7,655 nucleotides of DNA, taken from Actinomycetota bacterium. GTDB lineage: Bacteria; Actinomycetota; Acidimicrobiia; Acidimicrobiales; JAHWLA01. The position numbers and the translations under genes were made by a program. The notes under the pieces are model-generated. The model worked only from the letters and a program-made list of their open reading frames with translations. It did no database searches and was not told the DNA's origin. Positions 1 to 4,992 of the stretch are shown piece by piece (the stretch's first letter is position 1; each line of letters begins with the position of its first letter). The stretch lies in the NCBI GenBank assembly GCA_019347595.1, contig JAHWLA010000135.1:1-7655 (forward strand). Direction: 5' to 3'.

Positions 1-117
1 GACCTGCTCGTTGGCAGCCCGGAAGCTCCGGCTCTTGTTGCCGTAGTAGCCCTGGGCCTGCTCGAGAATGGCTTTGTGGTGCTTCTTGGCGTGGACGGCG
101 CGCTTGACCCTGGCCAT
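1..117 (-). CDS. rplT: Large ribosomal subunit protein bL20 (partial, N-terminal 39 codons)
   Basis: This is the start of ribosomal protein L20, an early-assembly 23S rRNA-binding protein of the 50S subunit. The visible translation begins MARVKRAVHAKKHHKAILEQ and continues AQGYYGNKSRSFRAANEQV. This basic N-terminal tail and GYYG-x-KSRSFRxANEQV stretch are typical of L20. The ATG at 117-115 is preceded by a strong Shine-Dalgarno, AAAGGAG, on the minus strand at 124-130 with a 6-nt spacer. The gene runs off the left edge, so about two thirds of the usual ~118-residue protein is not seen. It is the third gene of infC-rpmI-rplT, separated from rpmI by 50 nt. In Firmicutes and enterobacteria L20 represses this operon; whether it does so here cannot be told from the fragment. 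Confidence 0.96.
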   Translation of the reverse strand, partial: MARVKRAVHAKKHHKAILEQAQGYYGNKSRSFRAANEQV

Positions 118-167
118 CGGGGTCTCCTTTCGTGGTGCGGACGGGGGCGTTCGGTGCGAGGCGGCGG

Positions 168-362
168 CTAGAGGCCGAGCAGGCGCTTGATCTGCTTGGC
201 GTCGCCACCGGTGACCTCGGCCTCGCGGCCCAGCCGGCGCGTGCGGACGGACGACTTCTTCTCCAGCAGGTGCGAGCGGAAGGCCTTGCGGCGCATGATC
301 TTGCCCGACCCCGTGATCTTGAAGCGCTTCTTGGCGCCCCGGTCGGTCTTCATCTTCGGCAT
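168..362 (-). CDS. rpmI: Large ribosomal subunit protein bL35
   Basis: A 64-residue, strongly basic protein of the 50S subunit. It opens with the L35 signature MPKMKTDRGAKKRFKITGSG and continues with KIMRRKAFRSHLLEKKSSVRTRRL, ending in IKRLLGL. The length matches the family (about 64-66 residues). The ATG lies only 2 nt after the infC stop (TGA-AG-ATG). The AGGAG serving as ribosome-binding site lies inside the last codons of infC, 8 nt upstream, so translation is probably coupled to infC. rplT follows 50 nt downstream. The gene looks ordinary and intact. Confidence 0.98.
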   Translation of the reverse strand: MPKMKTDRGAKKRFKITGSGKIMRRKAFRSHLLEKKSSVRTRRLGREAEVTGGDAKQIKRLLGL

Positions 363-364
363 CT

Positions 365-1000
365 TCAGCTCTCCTGGGTGTCGGCGGCGACAGGGGTGGC
401 CGCGCCGTTGCTCTCGGCGGTGGTGCTCGGGCCGTCGTCGGCGCCGTCCGCATGGTCTGCGTCGGCGGCCGCCTTGGCCCGCTTGTCGGGGGCGAGGACC
501 ATGATCATGTTGCGGCCGTCCACCTTGGGCGCCGCCTCCACCTTGGCCATGGTGCCGACTTCCTCGGCGACCCGGTCGAGGATGCGCAGCCCGAGCTCCT
601 GGTGGCTCATCTCGCGGCCTCGGAACATGATCGTGATCTTCACCTTGTGGCCCTGGCCGAGGAACTTCGCCACCTGACGGGTCTTGGTGTCGAAGTCGCC
701 CTGGCCGATCTTGGGCCGGTACTTCATCTCCTTGATGCTGACGTTGGTCGTCTTGCGCCGCGATTCCTTCGCCCGCTGTTCGTTCTCGTACTTGAACCTG
801 CCGTAGTCCATGATCCGGCAGACAGGCGGGTTCGCCATGGGGGCCACCTCGACGAGGTCGAGGTCTGCTTCTCTGGCGATGTGGAGCGCTTCGGGCAGCG
901 GCTTGATGCCGAGCTGCGTGCCTTCGGCGTCCACCAGGCGAACCTCACGGGCCCGGATTCGGTCGTTGATCCTGGGCTCGTTGCTGGTCGGTGCGGCGAT
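365..1000 (-). CDS. infC: Translation initiation factor IF-3, predicted ATC start
   Basis: IF3 binds the 30S subunit, keeps it apart from 50S and proofreads the initiator tRNA-start codon pairing. From the ATC at 1000-998 the product is 211 residues. It has an N-domain opening AAPTSNEPRINDRIRAREVR, the IF3 signature RIMDYGRFKYENEQR at about 62-76, a linker, and a C-domain from about 88 containing IKEMKYRPKI, KITIMFRGREMSHQ and DGRNMIMVL. A low-complexity Ala/Asp-rich acidic tail follows from about 173, as in other actinobacterial IF3s. There is no in-frame ATG, GTG or TTG between the upstream TGA (1009-1007) and GTG 934. Starting at GTG 934 would remove the conserved EPRINDRIR segment. ATC 1000 has AAGGAG 9 nt upstream. 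An AUU/AUC-type start is well known for infC and allows IF3 to repress its own synthesis. First gene of infC-rpmI-rplT; its stop lies 2 nt before rpmI. Confidence 0.93.
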   Translation of the reverse strand: MAAPTSNEPRINDRIRAREVRLVDAEGTQLGIKPLPEALHIAREADLDLVEVAPMANPPVCRIMDYGRFKYENEQRAKESRRKTTNVSIKEMKYRPKIGQGDFDTKTRQVAKFLGQGHKVKITIMFRGREMSHQELGLRILDRVAEEVGTMAKVEAAPKVDGRNMIMVLAPDKRAKAAADADHADGADDGPSTTAESNGAATPVAADTQES

Positions 1001-1015
1001 CGGGCATCACTCCTT
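998..1015 (-). promoter_or_regulatory. infC ribosome-binding site with non-canonical ATC start codon
   Basis: On the minus strand AAGGAG (1015-1010) is followed by the 9-nt spacer TGATGCCCG and then ATC (1000-998), which opens the frame containing EPRINDRIR. An ATG inside the spacer (1007-1005) is in another frame. It sits only 2 nt from the Shine-Dalgarno and would give a 20-codon peptide ending at TGA 947-945. The ATC is the only plausible in-frame initiator, and it fits the IF3 autocontrol seen in other bacteria, where IF3 discriminates against its own rare start codon. The start assignment is inferred from the frame and from family conservation. Confidence 0.8.
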
Positions 1016-1033
1016 GGGTTGTCGTGTCACGCG

Positions 1034-1067
1034 AAAAAGCGGACGCCACGGGGAAGCAACGTCCGCT
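1034..1067 (-). terminator. Intrinsic-terminator-like hairpin in the infC leader (attenuator candidate)
   Basis: Read on the minus strand, AGCGGACG (1067-1060) and CGTCCGCT (1045-1038) form a perfect 8-bp GC-rich stem around a 14-nt loop, followed directly by TTTTT (1038-1034). This is the form of a Rho-independent terminator. It stands between any promoter for infC and the infC Shine-Dalgarno 19 nt further on, and the upstream neighbour is divergent. It can therefore only act on the infC operon transcript itself, which is the position of an attenuator. The run of T is short, so termination may be partial. Confidence 0.65.
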
Positions 1068-1090
1068 CTGCGGTCGATCGACCCGGACGC
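1060..1090 (-). promoter_or_regulatory. Possible antiterminator pairing in the infC leader
   Basis: On the minus strand the segment GCGTCCG (1090-1084) precedes the terminator and is complementary to CGGACG(T), the 5' arm of the terminator stem (1065-1059): six Watson-Crick pairs plus one G-U. The upstream and 3' arms carry the same CGTCCG word, so pairing of the 5' arm with one excludes the other. The enclosed loop contains the 12-base perfect palindrome GGTCGATCGACC (1072-1083), which can fold as a small stacked hairpin. This is the layout of an attenuation switch. The trigger (L20, IF3, ribosome position or nothing) is unknown and the function is inferred. Confidence 0.45.
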
Positions 1091-1164
1091 ACCTCGGTGT
1101 TGCTCGGTGTTGCTGGTGGCCGGGTGGGGGCCGGAGCCCCGCTTCCCTGTTCGGTTGTGGCCCC

Positions 1165-1170
1165 TAGGCT
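1165..1170 (+). promoter_or_regulatory. -10 box TAGGCT for a probable leaderless transcript of the DUF1844 gene
   Basis: TAGGCT fits the actinobacterial TANNNT -10 consensus and ends 7 nt before the ATG at 1178. Transcription would therefore begin at or next to the start codon. No Shine-Dalgarno-like purine run precedes that ATG, which agrees with leaderless translation. No convincing -35 hexamer is seen 16-18 nt upstream. The reverse complement of the same bases (TAGCCT, 1171-1166) is also a TANNNT box pointing towards infC, so the two divergent promoters may overlap. Confidence 0.5.
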
Positions 1171-1177
1171 ACCAGCC

Positions 1178-1567
1178 ATGAGCACGATTTGGACACCCGG
1201 AGGCGAACGGCCCGTCGGTGGCGACCCGGGTGGCGCGAGCGAGGAGCCGGGGGCCGGCGACGAGTCGATGAGCGAGGCCGAGCTGGAGGCCAAGATGGCC
1301 GAACTGCGCGAGCAGTTGGCCCAGGCGCCCGCCGCCCTGGTGATCGCCAACCATTGTTTCGGGATGTTCGAACTGGCGGCGCTGCACCTGTCGCTCCAGC
1401 CGCCGAAGCTGGAGGAGGCCCAGTTGGCCATCGACGCCTTGGGCGCCGTGATCGAGGGGCTGACGGGCCGGCTGGGCGACGAGGAGCAGCAGTTGCGGGA
1501 CGGGCTGGCCCAGTTGCGCCTGGCCTTCGTCCAGATCAAGGCCACGGTGGCGGCCGGCGAGGGATAG
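1178..1567 (+). CDS. DUF1844 family protein
   Basis: A 129-residue cytoplasmic protein of unknown biochemical function. Residues 1-30 are Gly/Pro/Glu-rich and probably disordered. Residues 31-50 (SEAELEAKMAELREQLAQ) look like a charged amphipathic helix. Residues 52-121 match the DUF1844 pattern: a helix with ALVIANHCFGMFELAALHLSL, the QPPKLEEAQLAIDALGAVIEGL segment, then a Glu-rich helix ending LAQLRLAFVQI. There is no signal peptide or membrane segment. It is the only plus-strand gene here, divergent from infC. From general knowledge, DUF1844 genes often sit beside infC in actinobacteria, which may hint at a link with translation. The ATG is chosen because the conserved family region begins later and a TAGGCT -10 box ends 7 nt upstream. 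The longer frame upstream is only the antisense shadow of infC. Confidence 0.87.
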   Translation: MSTIWTPGGERPVGGDPGGASEEPGAGDESMSEAELEAKMAELREQLAQAPAALVIANHCFGMFELAALHLSLQPPKLEEAQLAIDALGAVIEGLTGRLGDEEQQLRDGLAQLRLAFVQIKATVAAGEG

Positions 1568-1572
1568 TCGGT

Positions 1573-1620
1573 TTCTGGAGGCAAATCTGCCCGCTCAGCG
1601 GGCGTTTCTGCCTCCAGAAC
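1573..1620. repeat. 48-nt imperfect palindrome, unit 1 (possible bidirectional terminator)
   Basis: The outer arms TTCTGGAGGCA (1573-1583) and TGCCTCCAGAA (1609-1619) are perfect 11-nt inverted repeats. Inside them GCCCGC-TCA-GCGGGC (1589-1603) forms a second stem, followed by GTTTC on the plus strand. The unit starts 5 nt after the DUF1844 stop and lies between convergent genes, so it can serve as a terminator in both directions. The T tract is short on either strand. A diverged unit of identical length follows 2 nt later. Confidence 0.7.
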
Positions 1621-1622
1621 CG

Positions 1623-1670
1623 TTCTGCGTGCCGAAACTCCCGCTCACCGACACTTTTTGCACCCAGAAC
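1623..1670. repeat. 48-nt imperfect palindrome, unit 2 (diverged copy of unit 1)
   Basis: The outer arms TTCTGCGTGC (1623-1632) and GCACCCAGAA (1660-1669) pair at 9 of 10 positions. Aligned without gaps to unit 1, about 31 of 48 bases agree by eye, including TTCTG at the start, CCCGCTCA in the middle, TTT and the closing CCAGAAC. The inner stem is degraded. TTTTT (1655-1659) is present on the plus strand. The last base is the first base of the stop codon (minus-strand TAG, 1672-1670) of the cold-shock-like gene. Confidence 0.55.
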
Positions 1671-1879
1671 TACGAGACGGTCGTGATCGCACTGGCTTCC
1701 CAGCGGCCGAGGTGGCCGGGCACGACGTCGAAGGTGACATCGGTGCCCACCTCGACGGTGCGGGTGCCATCCGCGATGCGCGTGCAGTGGAACCGGTAGC
1801 GCCGGCCATCGGCTTCGATCTCGCCGAGGCCGACATGCTCGTCAAAGGCCACCACCTTGCCGCGCGGGCGAAGAGCCAT
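1670..1879 (-). CDS. Small cold-shock-domain-like protein
   Basis: A 69-residue protein with the OB-fold pattern of cold-shock domains: GKVVAFDEHVGLGEIEADGRRYRFHCTRI, then GTDVTFDVVPGHLGRWEASAI. The positions of the RNA-binding motifs are recognisable but altered. RNP1 (usually KGFGFI) reads VGLGEI at 16-21, and RNP2 (usually VFVHF) reads YRFHC at 28-32, so several stacking aromatics are missing. This matches a divergent actinobacterial subgroup rather than classical CspA; nucleic-acid binding is likely but unproven. The ATG lies 4 nt after the hisG stop with no Shine-Dalgarno visible. It is presumably translated by ribosomes finishing hisG and is the last gene of the rib-hisG operon. Its stop codon touches palindrome unit 2. 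Confidence 0.82.
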   Translation of the reverse strand: MALRPRGKVVAFDEHVGLGEIEADGRRYRFHCTRIADGTRTVEVGTDVTFDVVPGHLGRWEASAITTVS

Positions 1880-1883
1880 GGGA

Positions 1884-2759
1884 TCAGTGCACGATCTTGG
1901 ACAGCGGCAGCTCGATGATGTCGGTGGCCCCGTGGTCCTTCAACGCCGGGATCAACACGTTGATCTCCGCCTTGGGCACCACCGTCTCCACCGCGTAGCC
2001 GTCCTCGCCGAACAGCTTGGACACCGTCGGTGACTTCATGGCCGGGAGGATGTCGATCACGCCTTGCAGGTCGGCCTCCGCCACGTTCAGCTTCACCAGC
2101 ACCTTCCCCCGCGCCTCCAGCGTCCCCTGCAGCAGCGTGTGGAGCTGGTTCATGGCGTGGCGCTTCTCAACGTCCTCGCACGCCGCCGGGTTGGCGATGA
2201 GCTCGGTGTACGACGTGAGGATGGTGTCGACGATGCGCAGGCCCGCGGCCTTGAGCGCCCGGCCCGTCTCGGTGATCTCCACCACGGCGTCGGCGATGTC
2301 GGGGATCTTGGCCTCGGTGGCCCCGTACGACAGCGTGACGGTGGCCTCGACGCCCGCCTTCTCCAGGAACCGTCGCGTGATCTCGGGGTACTCGGTGGTG
2401 ACACGGACGCCGGTGGGAAGATTCTCCACCCGCTGCACCGGCGAGTCGTCCGCCACGGCGAGCACCAGCTTGATGGGCCGTGCGGTGGCCTTGGAGTAGT
2501 GCAGCTCGCCCAGCGTGACCACCTCGCTGGCCGTCTCCTCGATCCAGTCGCGCCCGGTGATGCCGAGATCGAACAACCCGTCGGCCACGTACCGCGGGAT
2601 CTCCTGCGGCCGCAGGATGCGCACCTCGGCGATGCGGGGGTCGGCGATCGACGCCTTGTAGTCGACCGACGACGACCGGGTGACGGCGAGGTCGGCCGCC
2701 TCGAACAGCTCCAGGGTGGCGCGCTCCAGCGACCCCTTGGGGAGAACCAGGCGCAGCAT
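1884..2759 (-). CDS. hisG: ATP phosphoribosyltransferase, long (HisG-L) form
   Basis: Joins ATP and PRPP to give phosphoribosyl-ATP, the first step of histidine synthesis. The product is 291 residues, the long form that does not need HisZ. The bilobed catalytic domain (about 1-215) starts MLRLVLPKGSLERATLELF and includes PRYVADGLFDLGITGRDW (55-72) and the PRPP-binding region EAKIPDIADAVVEITETGRAL (149-169). An ACT-like regulatory domain (about 217-291, KVLVKLNV...SPTVSKLFGEDG...ELPLSKIVH) is the usual site of histidine feedback. In the PRPP loop a Glu (161) stands where the family signature usually has Asp. The ATG (2759-2757) overlaps the ribH stop by one base (TGATG), with AAGGAG 5 nt upstream inside ribH. 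This implies coupled translation. The longer upstream frame is the ribH shadow. Confidence 0.96.
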   Translation of the reverse strand: MLRLVLPKGSLERATLELFEAADLAVTRSSSVDYKASIADPRIAEVRILRPQEIPRYVADGLFDLGITGRDWIEETASEVVTLGELHYSKATARPIKLVLAVADDSPVQRVENLPTGVRVTTEYPEITRRFLEKAGVEATVTLSYGATEAKIPDIADAVVEITETGRALKAAGLRIVDTILTSYTELIANPAACEDVEKRHAMNQLHTLLQGTLEARGKVLVKLNVAEADLQGVIDILPAMKSPTVSKLFGEDGYAVETVVPKAEINVLIPALKDHGATDIIELPLSKIVH

Positions 2760-3208
2760 CACAGCTCCTTCAGCAACATGACCATCTCGATGGCGGTCTC
2801 CGCCGCCTCCAGGCCCTTGTCGATCCGTTCCTCGGCCTGGGCCACCGTGTCGGTCGTCAGCACGCCGAACACGCATGGCACGCCGGTGTCGAGCTGTGCC
2901 CGCATGAGCCCCGATGCGCACTCCCCCGCCACGAAGTCGAAGTGCGGCGTGTCGCCCCGGATGACGGCGCCCAGCGCGATCACCGCGTCACAACGCGGCG
3001 CCAGCGCTTTGGCCACCATTGGGATTTCGAACGCGCCCGGCACCCACACCACCGTCGGCTCCGGCGCGCCGTACTTCTCCAGACCGGCGACGGCGCCCGC
3101 CAGGAGCCGCTCGGTGATGAAGTCGTTGAAGCGCCCGCAGACGATGCCCACGCGCAGCCCGGTGCCGTCGAGGGCGGCGGCCTTGCCGCGGTTTTGCGAT
3201 GAGCTCAT
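2759..3208 (-). CDS. ribH: 6,7-dimethyl-8-ribityllumazine synthase
   Basis: Condenses 5-amino-6-ribitylaminouracil with 3,4-dihydroxy-2-butanone 4-phosphate to make lumazine, the penultimate step of riboflavin synthesis. The 149 residues contain CGRFNDFITERLLAGA (24-39), WVPGAFEIPMVAKAL (55-69) and ALGAVIRGDTPHFDFVAGE (78-96) with the catalytic histidine at 89, then GVLTTDT (115-121). After this the sequence reads AQAEERIDKGLEAAETAIEM. The family's usual ERAGxKxGNKG phosphate-binding loop is shortened by about five residues, although Arg128 and Lys131 remain. The ATG overlaps the ribBA stop by 4 nt (ATGA), with AAGGA 8 nt upstream. The stop overlaps the hisG ATG by one base. Both neighbours in the pathway, ribBA and ribE, lie just upstream. 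Confidence 0.96.
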   Translation of the reverse strand: MSSSQNRGKAAALDGTGLRVGIVCGRFNDFITERLLAGAVAGLEKYGAPEPTVVWVPGAFEIPMVAKALAPRCDAVIALGAVIRGDTPHFDFVAGECASGLMRAQLDTGVPCVFGVLTTDTVAQAEERIDKGLEAAETAIEMVMLLKEL

Positions 3209-4419
3209 TCGTCGAGTCCTTCGAGGAGGTGCCCCATCCGCTCCCGCTTGGTGCGGAGGTACCCGATGTTCTCGGGGTTCGGGGCCGATTGCAGCGGCAC
3301 CCGCTCCACGATGTCCAACCCGAAGCCCTCGAGGCCACCGTATTTGGTCGGGTTGTTGGTCATCAGCCGCATGGTCGTGATGCCGAGGTCGACGAGGATC
3401 TGGGCGCCGATGCCGTACTCCCGGCTGTCGGCGGGCAGCCCGAGCTCGAGGTTGGCGTCGACGGTGTCGCGCCCCTGCTCCTGCAGCCGGTACGCCCGCA
3501 GCTTGTGGCCGATGCCGATGCCGCGGCCCTCGTGGCCGCGCAGGTAGACCACGGCGCCCATGCCCTCCTCGGCCACCCGCTTCAGGGCGGCGTCGAGTTG
3601 CGGCCCGCAGTCGCAGCGCATGGAGCCGAACACGTCGCCGGTGAGGCACTCGCTGTGGACCCGCACCAGCACGTTGTCCTCGCCCTGCACTGCTCCCTTC
3701 ACCAGCGCCAGGTGCTGCTCGCCGTCGAGAACGGACTCGTAGGCGTAGCAGATGAAGTCGCCGTAGGCCGTGGGGATGCGGGCCTCGGCGATGCGACGAA
3801 CCAGCTTCTCGTTCTGACGGCGATAGCGGATGAGGTCGGCGATGGAGATGAGCAGGAGCCCGTGCTCCTCGGCGAACTGCTCCAGCTCGGGCAGTCGTGC
3901 CATGTCGGTCTTCTTGTGGTCGACCACCTCGCACAGCACGCCGGCCGGGTACAGGCCCGCCAGGCGGGCCAGGTCCACCGCTGCCTCCGTGTGGCCCGCC
4001 CGCTTGAGCACGCCGCCCTTGGCGTAACGGAGCGGGAAGATGTGGCCGGGGCGGGCGAAGTCCTCGGGGCGGCTGGCCGGGTCGATCAGGGCCAGGATGG
4101 TGGCCGACCGGTCGTAGGCGGAGATGCCCGTGGTGGTGCCGTGGCGATAGTCGATGCTCACCGTGAACGCCGTGCGGTGCGACTCGGTGTTGTGCGTCAC
4201 CATCAGCGGCAGGTCGAGCTCGTCGAGCCGCTCCCCGGTGATCGGCGTGCAGATCAGCCCGGAGGTGTGCTGGAGGAAGAAGGCGATCTTCTCCGGCGTG
4301 GCGGCCTCGGCCGCCATGATGAGGTCGCCTTCGTTCTCGCGGTCCTCGTCGTCGACGACGACCACGATCTCGCCTCGCCCGACCGCGGCGATCGCCTTCT
4401 CGATGTCAGCAAACGGCAT
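3205..4419 (-). CDS. ribBA: Bifunctional 3,4-dihydroxy-2-butanone-4-phosphate synthase / GTP cyclohydrolase II
   Basis: Supplies both precursors of riboflavin from ribulose 5-phosphate and GTP. The protein has 404 residues. The DHBP synthase domain (about 1-200) has the acidic metal-binding loop DDEDRENEGDLIMAAE (23-38), THNTESHRTAFTVSID and RAGHTEAAVDLARLAGL (140-156). The GTP cyclohydrolase II domain (about 205-404) has the zinc cysteines in SECLTGDVFGSMRCDCG (258, 269, 271), RGHEGRGIGIGHKLRAY (294-310) and TNNPTKYGGL. All key motifs are present in both halves, so both activities are expected. The ATG is 5 nt after the ribE stop, with only a weak AAAGG about 11 nt upstream. The stop overlaps ribH by 4 nt. 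The frame open further upstream is the shadow of ribE and ribD. Confidence 0.97.
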   Translation of the reverse strand: MPFADIEKAIAAVGRGEIVVVVDDEDRENEGDLIMAAEAATPEKIAFFLQHTSGLICTPITGERLDELDLPLMVTHNTESHRTAFTVSIDYRHGTTTGISAYDRSATILALIDPASRPEDFARPGHIFPLRYAKGGVLKRAGHTEAAVDLARLAGLYPAGVLCEVVDHKKTDMARLPELEQFAEEHGLLLISIADLIRYRRQNEKLVRRIAEARIPTAYGDFICYAYESVLDGEQHLALVKGAVQGEDNVLVRVHSECLTGDVFGSMRCDCGPQLDAALKRVAEEGMGAVVYLRGHEGRGIGIGHKLRAYRLQEQGRDTVDANLELGLPADSREYGIGAQILVDLGITTMRLMTNNPTKYGGLEGFGLDIVERVPLQSAPNPENIGYLRTKRERMGHLLEGLDE

Positions 4420-4424
4420 TCGTG

Positions 4425-4991
4425 CTACTGCCTTTCCGGAAGCAGGCGCTCGATGTACTTGGCGACGACGTCGACCTCGATGTTGACGCGGTCGCCGGGA
4501 GCGCGGCGGCCGAGGGTGGTGACCTCGGCGGTGTGAGGGATGACGGCGACGGTGAACCCGTCGTCGAGGGCGTCGACCACGGTGAGGCTGCACCCGTCGA
4601 CGGTGATCGAGCCCTTGGGCACGACGTAGCGGAGATACTCGGCGGGGATACGCGCCCGCAGGTCGGGCGCCGCCGTGACGACCTCGCCGACGGCGTCGAC
4701 GTGGCCCTGCACGATGTGCCCGCCGAGGCGGTCCTGCACGCGGACGGGTCGCTCGAAGTTCACCACGTCGCCGGCCTCGAGGTCGCCGAGGTTGGTGCGC
4801 GACAACGTCTCGGCCACGGCATCGGCTTCCCACGTGCCGTCGCCCAACGCCACGACGGTCAGGCAGCAGCCGTTGACGGCGATGGAGTCGCCGATGGCGG
4901 CGTCCTCCACCACAACCTTGGCCTCGAACGTGAAGCGGCCGCCGTCGCGACGAGCCACCCGGCCCAGCTCCTCCACGATCCCGGTGAACAT
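4425..4991 (-). CDS. ribE: Riboflavin synthase, alpha chain
   Basis: Dismutates two lumazine molecules into riboflavin and the ribitylaminouracil that RibH reuses. The protein has 188 residues, two tandem lumazine-binding beta-barrels and a C-terminal helix. The first barrel starts with the family hallmark MFTGIVEELG and carries VNGCCLTV (39-46); the second carries VDGCSLTV (131-138). They are joined by GGHIVQGHVD (90-99). The ATG is fixed by MFTGIVEE, although the frame stays open upstream through the palindromic element. GGAG lies 5 nt upstream of the ATG, inside the outer arm of that element, so the element supplies the ribosome-binding site. ribBA follows after 5 nt. Confidence 0.97.
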   Translation of the reverse strand: MFTGIVEELGRVARRDGGRFTFEAKVVVEDAAIGDSIAVNGCCLTVVALGDGTWEADAVAETLSRTNLGDLEAGDVVNFERPVRVQDRLGGHIVQGHVDAVGEVVTAAPDLRARIPAEYLRYVVPKGSITVDGCSLTVVDALDDGFTVAVIPHTAEVTTLGRRAPGDRVNIEVDVVAKYIERLLPERQ

Positions 4992-4992
4992 C

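Noticed and set aside
945..1007. 20-codon peptide starting at the ATG in the infC spacer
   Set aside because: It is out of frame with infC, has only 2 nt between Shine-Dalgarno and ATG, and shows no known motif. It is mentioned only as a possible decoy.
452..1567. Long plus-strand open frame of 371 codons across infC and its leader
   Set aside because: Only its last 129 codons are a recognisable protein (DUF1844). The earlier part is antisense to infC and reflects high-GC third positions.
1589..1608. Strong single intrinsic terminator for the DUF1844 gene
   Set aside because: The GCCCGC/GCGGGC stem is followed by only three T residues. It is better described as part of the 48-nt palindrome with possible weak terminator activity.
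2760..2921. 54-residue N-terminal extension of HisG
   Set aside because: It is the ribH coding region read in another frame. MLRLVLPKGS at 2759 is the normal HisG start and has a good ribosome-binding site.
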